A stretch of 64,000 nucleotides of DNA, taken from assembly GCA_024362935.1 (NCBI GenBank), contig JANCRA010000019.1, forward strand, positions 6,320,501 through 6,384,500, read 5' to 3'. Below the pieces are notes generated by a model. It was not told where the DNA came from, ran no database searches, and saw only the letters and a program-made list of their open reading frames with translations. Positions 1-13,300 of the stretch are shown here, piece after piece. How positions within the stretch are numbered: the first letter of the stretch is position 1; each line of letters opens with the position of its first letter. Both the position numbers and the translations under genes were made by a program. The stretch comes from Setophaga petechia (taxonomy: Eukaryota; Chordata; Aves; Passeriformes; Parulidae).

Positions 1-480
1 AGGAAATTCACCTTACACTTCCTACACAAGTGTGTTTGTCTCCCCTGAGGACAATGAAGAATATTGAACTGGAAAGGATTTCATCAAAACCCACAAAAGT
101 TTGTAGTATTTATCATGTCAAATTGCAGTGTTGCTCTAGCAAAATCATCTTTCTACCACAGAAGTAGTGACTGCAGATGGAAAATCACCACGCTTCTGTA
201 CCCATCATACATATCAAGCAGCACATTTAACCTCCTAAATTCTCACTGACTTTCAACACCAGGTGCATTTTGAAGCATGACATCAGATAATAGTTTTCTA
301 GAATTGGTAACTAGCAGGAACATGTACTGAGGAAAACAGCTATAAAGGGCCTTCACACTGAGAGCATGGGACATGTTAGGAATATATGCAACGTTTACAA
401 ATGACAATCCAGATAAAGGATTGATAAGATAAGACCAGTTAAGGAGAAATTCAATTTTTTCCATATGAATCCTTTAATGC
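1..480. other. Non-genic sequence
   Basis: AT-rich sequence with only short open frames. No gene, repeat family or RNA was recognised. Confidence 0.6.
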
Positions 481-1112
481 CATAGAAACACAGTATCTTA
501 GAATGGTTTGGGTTGGAAGGAACCTTAAAGATCATCTAGGTCTAACCCTTCTGCCATGGGCAGGGACACCTTCCACTAGACCAGGTTGCTCAGAGCCCTA
601 TCCAACCTGGCCTTGAACACATCCAGGGATGTGGCATCCACAGTTTCTCTGGTCAACATGTTCTAAAGCCTCTCCACCCCCACAGAGAACTTTTTCCCAA
701 TATCTAATATAAACCGACTCCTTTTCGGTAGCCATTCCCCATGTCCTTGTAAGAAGTCCCTCCTCTGCTCTCTACCAGGTTCACTTTAGGTACTGGAGGG
801 CTGCCCCAGATCCTTCTTTTCCCCAAGCTAAGCAGCCCCAGCTCTCTCAGTCTGTGCTCATAGGAGAGGAACTCCAGCCCTCTCATCATAGTCATGACCT
901 TCCTCTGGAGTCGCTCCAACAGGTCCACATCCTTCTCATGCTGGGGACCTCAGAGCAGGATGCAGCCCTTCAGATGGGAGAGAGGGGTTAGAATCACTCT
1001 CCAGAGGGGGAGAATCACCTCCCTCAGCCTGCTGACCCCTCTCTTTCTGATACAGCCCTGGATACAGTTGGCTTCCTGGGCTGCAAATGCAGCCAGAAGG
1101 TGAGGAGGGAAC
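481..1112 (-). mobile_element. CR1 LINE fragment, 3' end
   Basis: This is a minus-strand CR1 retrotransposon fragment with its 3' terminus on the left. The left end resembles the degenerate CR1 terminal octamers, followed by the hallmark gaatggtttgggttggaagg segment. The right half decodes, with frame breaks, to the C-terminal end of the CR1 ORF2 protein (REVILPL, then DLLERLQRKV and SYEHRLRELGLLSL between about 928 and 790). CR1 elements are usually 5'-truncated, and this one begins inside ORF2. Stops and frameshifts show it is dead. Confidence 0.9.
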
Positions 1113-3090
1113 CATCTGGAAAATTCATGCCAGACTAACACCATAAAGCAGAAATTTCCTAAGTAGTGCATTCAGTTTGCAGTTTGGGTGCTATTTGTGG
1201 AAAACACCAACAGGGAAAAGACTGGTTATCTCAACCTGCTAATATATGTGCTCTTCTCTGTCCTTGCAAGTAATATTGTGATTCCTCAGAGGCTAGATTG
1301 AATGGTTTTCAGATATATCTTTTAAGAGACACGTAATATTGTGGTTTCCAAAGGCACAGCCAGGATGGATTGCTCATCTCAGAGGCCGAGTATGTCAGGC
1401 CACCAGCAAGACACCACTTTTCTCCAAAAAATAAGAGAAAAAGACCTATCTTATTTTTTCCACTTTCCTTTTCCTTTTTTTTTCCACTCCATCCATCATG
1501 ATGTTTTTCTGGAAGGAAATCCATATTCAGGTCAGCTCTAATAATAAACAAGACATCTTTCCCCAGCTCCTTACTCCTTCTCTGCTAAACAGTAAATTTC
1601 CATTCCTTCCTCCATTTGTTGAAGCAATGACTCAGAGGGCTCTTCCAAGGCTGAAATACCCAGGATGTGTGAAATGTTCATACCAAATCAAGACACAAGA
1701 CAGCTCACTGATTCACAAAGAGTTGCTAATATCATAATAATCCATCAATATTTTTCTCTCTGACAGATTTTGACCCATGTTTCTGTTTGTAGGGGAGAGG
1801 AAATTAATTCCATCTCATTAAGACCTCTTTCCCCAAGCAATCACTTTTAAAAAATTGCTCTCCAGGCCCTGCTTGAGGTTTTTCCAAGCTTTTAAGGGCA
1901 ATAAAAGTAGGTGGTAGAGCCAAAATAAAACATATTTTGTGTTTTCTTATGAAAAAAAAAAAAAGTCTAGCAAATACTGGATATACATCAACAGAAAAGA
2001 TATGCAAAGTCCATGGCCTGTTCCAAACTTTCCTATCACATCTTCTGGCATGGCATATGCTCCCAAACAAAAGCAAGCAGTCTCCTGTGGTGTGTTGACC
2101 CTGGCAGGACACCAGGTGCCCACCACAGCTGCTCTATCATTCTCTTCCACTGGGCAGGGCAGAAAAAATATAACAAAAGCCTTGTGGGTCAAGATAAGCA
2201 CAGGGAAAGAACACTCAGCAATTATTGGCATGAGCAAAACAGATTTGACTCAGGGAAATTAATTATATTGCAAATCAAATGCCAGAAAGATAACGAGAAA
2301 TACTTGCTACAGAGCAACATAATGCTTGTCCAATTTTTTTTTAGCCCCATAAATGAGAAATATTAAACTATAAAACCATACTACATTTTCCTATACAAAT
2401 TAAGAAACAAACCAAAAAAATATTATACATGCTGTACAGTGGTTGTATGAGTGAACCTACTCTGGTATATCACATATATGTCATATGTAGGATTCCAAAT
2501 TTGTTTGCTTCTGTCCAGAACTGATATGAAGAGTTAAGCAGGTGAGGTCATGAAAAGAGCTCTGTATTACTCATCTGATGCTAATGGGATTTGAGTTGCA
2601 GCTGTGATCTTCATGGGGTTGTCATTAGGCCTATGTGACTTAACTGTATTTTATTCTCTGTTTAAAATTCATCTATCAGAGTGAAATCAGAAATGTGGTT
2701 TCTGTCACATATAGAGCAATTACCCTTAGTACAAAGCCTGTGGAGAGAAATGTCTGCTGATCTTTAAAGAATTGGTAGAATTTAACAGAAGCTTTTACAG
2801 CAGTAGCACACTTTCTGCGTTTTGCCCAGCTGCCATTTAGTGCTACTGAAACCTATAGGCCTACACATCCAAATTTTTTGCTTTTTTCAATGCCAAGCCT
2901 GTGCCAAACCCAAACAACTCCTTGCTTAGCTCATTCCTTTGCCTGAGAGTTGTGGTCTGGAAAACTCTCCTCTGGCTGCAGCTCTCTTTACAGAGAGCAG
3001 CAGGCACATCCATCCCAGGATTTTTCCTGGGGAAGACAGTGGGAAAGCTCAGAGAAAGAAGAGAAAACAATTATCTCTATTTGCTGCTCC
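1113..3090. other. Non-genic sequence
   Basis: No gene was recognised. Several overlapping open frames of 60-117 codons near 1.8-2.4 kb occur on both strands and look fortuitous. An A-run at 1951-1963 is the only simple-sequence feature noted. Confidence 0.55.
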
Positions 3091-3356
3091 TGTTGTTTGG
3101 CATATGTGGAATGTGTTAGGGAAACTGTTGACCAAAAGTGATTTGTTAATTGGGCTCTGGTGATGGTTGTTTGGATTGATTGACCAATTAGGTCAAAGCT
3201 CTGTCATAACTGTCTGTAAGGGTCACGGGTTTTTCTTTAATATAGTATTAGTGTAGTATGTAATATAATATAGTTTATCTTAATAAAGCAATTGTTCAAC
3301 CTTCTGAAATCACAGGAGTCATTGCATGTAATTCCCTGGCTGGGGGTCATCCAACA
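3091..3356 (+). mobile_element. Solo LTR of an avian endogenous retrovirus
   Basis: This element of about 265 bp starts TGTT and ends CAACA, as LTRs do. It contains a TATAG-rich stretch (3239-3277), an AATAAA polyadenylation signal (about 3281-3287) and a U5-like tail with ccctggctgggggtc. It resembles, from memory, short ERVL-type LTRs common in passerine birds. No matching second LTR or internal region lies nearby, so it is a solo LTR. I could not find a clear target-site duplication, so the exact left end (3091 or 3094) is uncertain. Confidence 0.7.
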
Positions 3357-3756
3357 TTGATACTTTCCCACAAGCTTCTTGGGCTTCAACATCAAGAGCA
3401 GTTGCAGCTGCTACCATTTGATGTTCAAGCAGATGAAAATAGCATTGGAGTAAAAGCATTAACTTGGGGACACAGGGCACATAAACCATGCTGGAATCCT
3501 GATTGAGTCCTACCACATAAGGTTCAAATTTGTATCGACCGCTCAGCTGAAAGCACAGTGAAAATGCACATGGAAAGTTCTCTGTGTTGCAGAAGGTCTG
3601 TTGAATATGGATATTGCAGGTTTGAATGGAAAGGCTTTTGTTTTTCACTGTATAAAACCAAATAAAGCCCACGGCTGTAACTGAAATGTTCTCCTGGCAT
3701 GAGAAGGCTTCTGTTCTCCCCCTGATCCCAGAGACAGTACCTGCTTTTATTTCCAT
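3319..3756 (-). other. Unassigned 145-codon open frame
   Basis: This is an open frame with ATG at 3756 and stop at 3319. The last dozen codons fall in the neighbouring LTR, so the full frame cannot be an ancient intact gene. The remaining part (about 3357-3740) is Cys-rich with no recognisable domain, signal peptide or clear membrane helix. A second open frame overlaps it in another register, which argues for chance. I do not recognise it. It may be a decayed internal retroviral piece or non-coding DNA. Confidence 0.15.
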
Positions 3757-6700
3757 TAAGTGAATGAAATGACACTAAAGTCTTATTTGTGAAGAAAAAT
3801 ATTATTTTCATAACATTCTAGGTGATCCTATTATTATCATTATAATTACTTCTCACTTTTATGGATGCCACTCTGAGGAATCAATTTGTATGTACATCTG
3901 GGTTATGGCACTATCAGCAACAAAGTACTTTTAAAATGGACAAACACAATTAAAAACCAACTGCAAAGTACAGTAGAGTGGCTAAATGTCACTTTGCCTT
4001 GTCAGACAAGAAAAGAGAAACTCCATTCCAGGAAGAACTGTATATGCATCCGTACACATGGGGCAGAATTGTAACACCTGACAGCTGACATAAGCAGAAC
4101 CACCATATTTTAATGTGATTCATATAGCTGGAGGTAATCCCTGAGTTTTAGGCATATATGGGAATTAATAGAATGGAAGCAAAAAAGAAAAGAAAAAAAA
4201 ACATAATATGGATTTACAGATAACATTTTTATGCCTACATAATTTCTATGTCTTTTTTTTAAATTATTTTTTTCACCAAAAAAGAAGACTGGAACTCAAG
4301 CAGGAGTTGAAATAAGAGGGGGAAGGATACACTAGGTAAGCCTAATTTCTATGCTGTCCACTCCAGACACTTCTTGCACCATGACACAAAACAGAGATAA
4401 GAAACATCACACTGCAAAAAAAAAGTGCTCCAAGAGCACAAAATACCAGCTTACCTGCTACAAATGGCACCATATTAATGCTAGTTTTCTGCTGAATTTT
4501 TCAATTAGGGCAGTTTTGGCCATAAAAGATTCTTTTTCAGGGAAGACAGAAAGAGGTACATGTCCCTAAAATGCATCCTGCCATTCCCAGGGCTAATTAA
4601 CAGTGGTTTTGCCAAGTGCATTACAACTTCACAGTACAAGGGTATTTTCACTGATCAATCAAATACTCGTCCAACAGATGCAGACTTTCAAAGCTGTCTT
4701 TCAGATATCTGGAAATAGAAGATAAATGTAGTCAACTGATTTTTTTTTTTTTTTTGCCCATTCTAAGCATTTACTGAAGAGCAAGATTTAGTTGTGGGTC
4801 TATCATTAGACTGCCTTCATGTCTGCTTCCTGGTGTTGCTTTCTGAAAAGCTTCTTGTACAGGAAAGTATTTAAAAAATGATAGGGGCTGTTTTGGAGAC
4901 AGACAGCTAAGTATTTACTTTAATGAGAGACAGTTTGGGAGGAAATGCATCAGCAGTAATAAGTACTTTTCTTCCAGGACATTATGGCCTCTACCAAGAA
5001 AATCTGCAGTATTTCACAGTAGTTTCCAAACTCTCTTTTTACCTTGCACTGTTCTCCCACTCTGCCAAATGTTTTGTACTTCAGTACCAGGGTTGTCTAC
5101 TTTTTCTCCATACATCAAGACCCTCTAAATTCTTTGGGTTTTCAAAGCTTTTAAAACACATTTCAGCTAATTTGAAGAGAACTTGATTCCTTTATAATAT
5201 ATAGAAGTAAAATATACAAAATCAGAGATTATAAAATAAAAGCACAAAGAAATATTGTACACCCATATTGTACACAAGTGCTCACAACCTCTATTTTTCA
5301 TGTCTCCTAGCTTCTACACACTTTCCCTAAGCAACTACTGTCAATACAATTTTCTCTCATACTATGTACCCACTATCAAGTCTTCACACCTCTAAAGCAC
5401 TAATAGACAATTATACCTCCAGGAGGCTTACTACAGGGTTTGCTACAAATCTGCAGTGGAGTGCAAAGCTGTAGGTATTTTTGGTATTCCTTTCAGCAGG
5501 GAAGTAGCAAACTAGATTCCTGCAGCCATCAGTCTGCCCCAGGGCTTGTTTATTGAGGAAGGAGATAGGTATTTCCCCTCTGTAGATCCCTAAGCCCACC
5601 TGAGATGTGCCATTGGTACTAAGAGAATTGAAAACTGAAGAAGAGAACTTATATTTGCTGCCAACTAAAAATCAACATTGGAGGGAAAGAAGACTGAACA
5701 GGCTGGTAACTTCCATGCTTATTTTCTATAAAGGGTTGTCCTTATTCCAGCTGGGTTATCGTTAATTTTCTTCTGAGCAGCAAGTACAGTGCTGTGTTTT
5801 GGATTTAGTAGGAGAATATGTTGATTACACACTGATGATTAAGTTGTGGCTAAGCAGGGCTTACTTACCCTGAGCCAAGGACTTTCCAGCTTCCCATGCT
5901 CTGCCAGCAGGCAGGTGCACAAGAGGACAGGAGGGAGCACAGCCAAAAGAGCTGACCCAATCCATGCCACAGGATTTCATGCTCAGTGTATAAACTGGGA
6001 GGAGCTGGCCAAGAGGAGCCAGGTACTGTGTGGGGTGGGCTGAGCATTGGCCAGTGGGTGGTGAATGATTGTATTGGGCATCAGGTGTCTGTCCTGGGTT
6101 TTATTTTTCTGTCAGCTTTTTATTACTAATATTATTAGCGTTAGTATCAATATCAGTACATTTCACTTTGTTTCCATTTTTAAATGGGTTTTATCCCAAG
6201 CCACAGGTTTTTTGGAGGGGCAGGAATGGGCAGTAAGAAAGTGACTCCGTTGCTCTTTGCTGCCAGCTGGGGTTAAATCACAGTGGTGTAACCTAAAGCT
6301 GAGCAGCCCTTGCACACGGTGTGACAAGGCTTTACCCAACACAGCAGGAAAAGCAGCTCCTGCTCTCAGCTGCTTCCCTCCAGGAAGCAGCTCCCAGTGC
6401 TTGCACACTCTCTTGCATTAGCCACACAGCTGGACATCAAACACTTTTAACTAATTGATCAAAATCTGCAGTCTGAGATCATTCCACCTTGCATGTCAGG
6501 GCTTTATGCAGCAACAGTTCCCAAGCCACATGCAGTCCAGCAAAAAGCAAAGCCCGAGCCAAAATACTTTGATTCAATCAGTTGAAATATCTTCCAATCT
6601 ATCACTCTGGCATTGAATAGATGTGTTCACTGTGTTGTATTGTACACCTGTAAGATCCAGTTAAAAATATCCAGGCACAATTACTTTTTTTATTTGACAG

Positions 6701-8899
6701 ATTACATAAGTTATCACAAACTCAATCAATTATGCTGAATCCACATTTTCTTCTGAAGAAAGAACTTCATTGGGAAGAAAACAGCCATATTTACAATGGT
6801 TATGTTTGATTAAGAATTGATGAGCAATTAAGGAAAACAAAATCCCAGTACGATCTCCCTGTCTTCTTTGCAAAGACTACATTAATTTACCAGAACCAAG
6901 AGGAATTCTGCATCAAAACGGTGTGTTCTCCCCTTGCCTTTCACAGGACAAAAATTTCATTTTCAGTTTTTCTCTGAATTTCTCATCATGTTGAGATATT
7001 GCTCATTAACTACACTTGGAGTTTCTCAGCATCTAAGCATCATTTCTCTGCCATGTGTTAGTCTGTCCTGAACCAGAACATCAAGTATATCTTCCAAATA
7101 AAAGATTTCTCAGCTAAAAGAAGCAGAAACACAGAAAGTTCCATATTAACTATCCACACTAGTTGATTGATTGGAATTTAGCCCCACAAGCAGGTCTGTG
7201 ACCATGCTTTTGCAGTATCAGATTTTTGGAACCTCCAAAAAGAAAGGGAGATAAGAGTGGTTGCAGCAAGTACAACCAATTCCCATGCTGCCTGCCTGTG
7301 TCTGCCCCAAGTTATCATCCTCCAGGGCCCATGGGACAGCACAGCCTGTCCCTGCTGTCCCATTCCCCACGCAGACCTGCTCCTGGGCCAGGCAGCTCCT
7401 ACCCTGCCTTCACCTCTTGTTCCATCCTGGAGCCAGCAAAAGAGAGAGAGAAAATCATTGGCTTGGAGTTGCAAAGAAAGTGAAGTGCTTTGCAATGGGA
7501 ATTCAACCATCTAGAAGCAAATTCTGTGAGAAAAACCATAGGATCATTTTTAATGTACTTTCTCAAGTGTGAAAGATATCTTGGCCAGTTCTCTGCTGTC
7601 TTTCAGTGAAGTTCAGTAAGCTGCTCCATTTGACAAGAAAACTTCCAAGACACCTTTCTACTGAATTCAGACTAATTTGGCTGTTAATGTTCAATTGTAG
7701 AAATCAACCTTAAGGACACATTCCTATAAAATTTTGCAAGCTTAATTGTTAGGAAGTTATAATTTCCTCCCACTGTGATAGCAATTATGATCTCCTTCTT
7801 CAAAACATAAACCTCAAAAATATTATTAGAAGCCTCCTTTTTGCAAATTAAGAACATTGATTTTTCATTACAATGCAAAGCATTGCACATAATGTGTAGA
7901 ACAAAAACCCTATTCAAGCACAGACTTACATATGCAAATGGTAAGTCATGAACAGGAACATAGGTTATTTTGAATTAAAATAGTTCATTAGATTCTAGTT
8001 CTTTCCCATTTCACTTGCTCTAACTTGATAAATACCTTGGATTTGCAACTTTTACCTTAAACATTCTCTTTTTGTGGCCAGTTAAAGGTCAGAACTTAGT
8101 TTGGAAAGGTGGATGCGTGTTAAAAAAAATGAATGAATGACAGAATAGGAGGTGAGACTCAGCAGTTGTGTAAGCATCATTCACTTCCCTAGGTAAAGCA
8201 GGCATCCTGAGGTCAGCTAATCATTCTTCATGTAGAAACAATCAGAAAGTGCCAGACTCGTCCAGAAAGAGTTGTCTTGAATATTTCAACAACAGCATTT
8301 ATCAAACTAATATTAAAAAAATGACATACATGACTGTATTAACAGAAAGTATATGAAGTCCTGCAGAAGGCTGAATTTCTACAGCACTTCCACAGAAACC
8401 GGACTGCCAGCTAGTCCAAGAAAAAACTCATTATTTTTACTGGCGTGTATAAGGCATTTTTGGCCTGATAGGACCAAATCAGATTGTTTTTCTGAGAAAA
8501 TTTTCCATGAAATGAAGGTACCCACATTGTTCTTTCTTTTGTATAAAGAACAAAATTAACAAGAAGATATATGGTGTATGTGTTCAGGGTGAAGATAATG
8601 AGAGCCAAATTTCAGCAACAGGAGTAGTGGGAGTCGTAATATATAACATCAGGAAGACAAAGGTCTACAGAGTGGAAGTTAGGCTTCATTTTACCATAAA
8701 CTTAACTTCAGCAAGCTAGTAACTTATTTATCTCTGCCTTGACACCTCCATCTTCACAGGAGAACAGAGAAAATTTCGGAAGTTATAGGACTGTATCAAA
8801 GAAAATATATCAGCATCAATAAACCAGGATGTTTTTCCATCAAATGCCATTAAAGCATCCTGTAATATTTAATTTCCATCATATCAATTCAGTTAGTTC
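3757..8899. other. 3' flank of OPRK1, no recognised gene
   Basis: AT-rich DNA that may hold the distal part of a long OPRK1 3' UTR on the minus strand. Homopolymer T runs occur at 4253-4272 and 4740-4756. No repeat family, RNA gene or exon was recognised. The moderately GC-rich parts (5.85-6.05, 6.2-6.4 and 7.2-7.45 kb) contain overlapping open frames in several registers, which suggests base composition rather than coding. Confidence 0.5.
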
Positions 8900-9838
8900 A
8901 TGTGCTAATTCCCTTGTTTCTAATTTGTCAAATATTTATTTCAGTCTGCTTACATATTGCTTAGGAAAACAAGTTACACATGAGAGTGTTTCCTCCATGT
9001 AATGAATCTAACACGACTTTTCATTAATTTTGGAACAAGTGAGGCATTTGAAGTTTTCTAGCCTCTTGTTCAATATACACTCTGAAAATGCATATTATAT
9101 TATTCAGACTCAATAAAGAAACAACCATCTTGGAAAATTACACTTACAACAAAACATTACACAGAGATGATTAAACATGTGATAACAATTCTCATTAAAT
9201 TCCAGTATTTTTGAATGCCAAAAGGCTTTACCATACACAGACACAATAAAATCACTTTGGTGTGTGGGTAGATCATGCTCAACCTCGATTTTCACAGCAC
9301 GAACAAGGGTTACAGATATATTAATTGAGGACAATATTGATTGTAGCTGTGGCATTGTCCACAGAAACCTAACACTCTTCACTGTTAAAGAGGATCAAGT
9401 TGTCAAACTCCATACTTTAGAGGCAATCACTGTTGGGGCAGAAGTTTCTGGTATAGTTCAATTTTATGACCAAATGTTGCCTTTTACAATGTTACATATT
9501 GTAAAGAGAAGAGCAAGAACTATTCTTATCTGGAATCACCTGGTGCAACACTATCTCTTCACTCTGCAAAAGTGTGTTTTAGTGCTGGCTCAAGTTCAGC
9601 AGATATGGTGCCAAAACCTGACCATCATTCAGGTCCTTTTCATTTGAGCCGATTTTCAGGAGATTCTTGCTTATCGATAATAAATTTCCTTTAGTTCAAA
9701 CTGCTGGGATTTCTGAAACATTCCAGTAGTGTTTGTGTGGGTGAGTCGATTTCAAACTGCAGTGGTAATCTGTGTCAGTCCCAGGTCGTTGGACTCCTCT
9801 CTCTCCTGAGGACAGTAGGAGGACATTTCCACGACTAG
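8900..9838 (-). other. OPRK1: OPRK1 3' UTR, proximal part (end not determined)
   Basis: This is the sequence directly downstream of the stop codon. The first minus-strand AATAAA I noted is the complement at 8935-8940, followed by T-rich/GT-containing sequence, so one polyadenylation site could lie near 8910-8930. Mammalian OPRK1 3' UTRs are several kilobases long, so the transcript may continue further left, where other AATAAA candidates occur (for example around 6.1, 6.7 and 5.5 kb). A plus-strand open frame at 9264..9647 is antisense to this UTR and is probably fortuitous. Confidence 0.4.
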
Positions 9839-10371
9839 TCATACAGGTTTGTTTGCCCCACCTGCCTCCCTTGTGTAAGCTGGGTCTTGCACAGTGTTTC
9901 TGACTCTGCTGGTGCTCTGCCTGTCCATCCTCATCTTGAAGGGGAAGCAGAAGTCCTTGAAGCATCTCTTGAAGTTTTCATCCAAAAAGGCATAAAGGAT
10001 GGGGTTGAGGCTGCTGTTGGTGTAACCCAGAGCAATGCAGAAGTAATAGCTGGATATGGCAGCAGTGCTGTGGGACACATCCCCTAAGGCCTCCACCAGC
10101 ACGAAAATGTGAATTGGAGTCCAGCAGATGATAAAGACTGCCACAACCACAAGCACCAACCTGGTGATGCGGCGCAGGTTTCGATCTTTCTCCCGAGAGC
10201 CGGAGAGAAGCCGCACGCTCTTCAGGCGCAGAATCATCAGAGTATAGCAAACAATTATAATGAGAACTGGAATAACAAATGCAAAGACAAAGACACAGAT
10301 TTTCATGAAGATGTCCCACCACACATAATCTCTGTCTGGAAACTGCAAGGAGCATTCAGTGCTAGCAGTAT
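9839..10371 (-). CDS. OPRK1: Kappa opioid receptor, coding exon 3 (ECL2 to C-terminus)
   Basis: This is the last coding exon, encoding residues 205-381 and the TGA stop at 9839-9841. It contains ECL2 with Cys211 and the WWD motif (222-224), then TM5 (about 225-252). ICL3 follows with the basic REKDRNLRR stretch. TM6 has the CWTP motif (287-290), His292 and the kappa-selectivity Glu298. TM7 has Tyr313 and NPILY (327-331). Helix 8 has the likely palmitoylated Cys346, and the Ser/Thr-bearing tail ends in NKPV. The acceptor is TTTTTAG|AT. ECL2 is less acidic than in the human protein as I recall it (Ala207 and Arg218 in place of aspartates), while ECL3 gains Asp302. The TM5-7 core and NTVQDPAY tail motif identify kappa rather than another opioid subtype. 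Confidence 0.96.
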
Positions 10372-13300
10372 CTAAAAATGAAGGAAGAAAGAAGAAAATT
10401 GCTTTGTTATTAGATATTCTAAACAATGTCATTATCATAACCTAGGAAAAGTGATTAGCAGGTACTGTGGTATTAATAAACTGAGTTATCATTAAATCAC
10501 TCTAAGGAAGCTTTCAGTTACCATTGAAACTGGTTTTATGCAGCTGTGTCTAGAAATTACTGAGTTTTGAGCTTTTTCAAAAGCAAAATATTGTGTGAAA
10601 TTTCTTTCCCATGGGAGGATCAAAAAAAGCAGAGCACAAAAACAAAATCTGTAAAGTTATTTCTATTTGAATCTCACTGAGATTTAAAACCAGACTGAGT
10701 ACCATGTTCAGCAAAGCAGAAATCTCATCATAATTATCAAACTACATATGTTTTTGTCTGTGGGTGGAAAAGATTTTTGATATCATGAATGGTAAAAGCT
10801 GAAGGAGATTTTGACACTAAGAAAATTTTGCCAATATATGAAAATTGTGTAATGATCTTTTCCCATGTGCCTTTTCCAGCACACAGTACACGCTAATGCT
10901 TACATTCAGAAAAACCAATGGAAACACCTTCTTTTCTGTCAAATGGAAGCAAACAAAATACATGTGTGTATGGAGTCAAATGGCAACTATTCTTTTTGGA
11001 GATCATGCCATTGGAAACGCAGCCTGTGCAGAGACTGCAGGATCTGGGCCACAGAGATCAGTCCACTCCCTTTCCCATTGCCATGCCAGGATTCAGAGCC
11101 ACAGGCTGTCACTTGAATGTATTTAGCAGAAATATTTCATCTGACAGGAGGCAGCTAAGGAATGAAATATTTGAGGTTTAATTTGCTGAACTCATTAGAG
11201 CCTTCCAGCATATAAAACATATGGAAAAATAAGTAATAAGATAAATGAAAAGGAAAGAGAAGGGGTGAATTTACAACTACTGTCAATAGTTTAACTCTAC
11301 TGAAGATAAGTCTGGGTAACACAGGGATTTTTCACTCTGAATTGTAGCTTAGATTTTATCCTGTAAAGTTCTTTGGATTTTTTTATCATTTTCCCTACTG
11401 AGTTCCCTCTACAAATTATTATGTATTGTTCTTCATTGATTCAGATCTAAGAGTGGAATGATTCAGTATACTCCTGCACATCACTTTTTCATATCTGTCT
11501 CCATCAGGACACATCAGAAAAAAAAATCAGGCCATATTTCCCTGCTATAAAAATGCTTTCCAAATCAAAAAGATGTTGCAGAGAATCTGTTTGGAAAAAC
11601 AATTAGGAGAGGAAGTTATCATTATAGTGCCATACACACATTTTCATGGTTAGATATCAGAAAGCTGTTACTGGGCAATATTGAATACAGAAACATGTTA
11701 ATAAAAAACATTTACAGTTAAAAAAGCTATTTTTTTAAGTTTTATTTTAAATAATATATATGGTTCTGAAAGCTGAAAATAGAAAAGACATTTTTCTAGG
11801 CTGATGCAGGATACTCAGAAGACAGCACCAGTGTGACTTGACACTTGGTGAACTTATCTAAATCCTTTGTCATGTAAGCTTTCATAAGCATACTTGCTTT
11901 CACTTTATTTGATTCTAGAAATGCCAACAATCATCTTCAAAGAAATTTTTCTGTCAATTATTACTGTTATTTAGTAGATCACAGCTTAGCAGCCATGATA
12001 TAAAATCAGGATGCAGCTGTATTATCTAAATTAGTAAAGCTGCCTCCAGATGTGTGGGATGAAAATGAAGTGTGATCAGGGATGGCTGCTCTGGACCACA
12101 TCCAGCTACTCACTGAAACCCACTCCCAGAAGAAATTGCCTCTTCAGATCTATTGACATAATTTCACGTATTTATCAAAAATTTTAGGTCATCCTCATGG
12201 TATTTTGCTATAATTTTTGATTGGTAATGTTATTTTAGAATTCCAAATTATTGAATACAAACTTAATTAGTATCTTGCATCTCACTGCAGTTTAATTTCT
12301 ACGGAAGATCTTATTCTAAATCATTATTATTAATGTATTGCATATGATACATGTAATGCCCTAGTATAGTACTTTATGGAATCCATTTACATTTTCCCAG
12401 TTTAAAAGTAGGAAACAGTCAATAGAAAATCTGATCATAATGCACAACACTATATTAATTTTCTGGAACTTTGGAAATGGAACATAATAAAATCCAATTT
12501 ATATTCCATTTTCACTGCCTGAAAAGTTGCAAAACTTATGAATAGTGTCATAATCTTCAGATTTCATACTGACATTTTTCACTTGGAAACACAACTATTC
12601 CAAATATATTGATTCCAAATATATTAAGGAAAAACACAGAATTCCATATGGTAGTTGGTGTAAATTTATTTTATAATGTGCTTGATAAACTACCATCTAA
12701 GATTATTCTTAATATTGGTCTAGGAAACATACATATTATATATATAATATTGATTGTGTCACTTTCATACCCTTCATATCCTTACTGGCAATATGAAGAG
12801 TTAATTTTTTACCTTTATTTTTTGATAGCTGAACAATTCTTCAGCAAGAAAACTTCCATTAAGACCAGAGCAGGAAAATTTACACAAATGTAAAATTTAT
12901 TCTGCAGGAAAAATGTATCTAAAAGAACACACCTGGGAGCAATTCTGAGCTGTGATAACAAAATGGATTAACTGAGCACGGTGAGGGAACCTCAAGTATA
13001 ATCACTTTCCATTTGCTGTTCAGTTGTTGCTTAAATGTGAACCCAACAGAGGCCCTGAAGCATGCAAACAACAACTGTTTTAACCAACATGACATCAAGT
13101 TTCAGGCCTGAGCTCCAGCTGTCAGGCAAGGGGAGCATCCTTGCCTTTCCACTTCAGCATTTATCAGAGCAATTCATGAGCACACCAGACAAGGTAATTG
13201 ACACTAAATGCTCAAGAGAGACCTTAGATCAGACAAGCAGGGAGGAACAGTAGCAGCTGACAAGCAGCTGCCAATATTTCCAACCTCATTTAGCCCAGCT

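Noticed and set aside
704..1171. Minus-strand open frames at the window's left end
   Set aside because: They are decayed CR1 ORF2 sequence with frame breaks, not a host gene.
2861..3163. Cluster of overlapping short frames near 3 kb
   Set aside because: Four overlapping registers, no domain, and adjacency to the solo LTR point to chance.
9264..9647. 127-codon plus-strand open frame opposite the OPRK1 3' UTR
   Set aside because: No domain, no splice or promoter evidence, and it lies antisense to an AT-rich UTR. A chance frame is likelier than an antisense gene.
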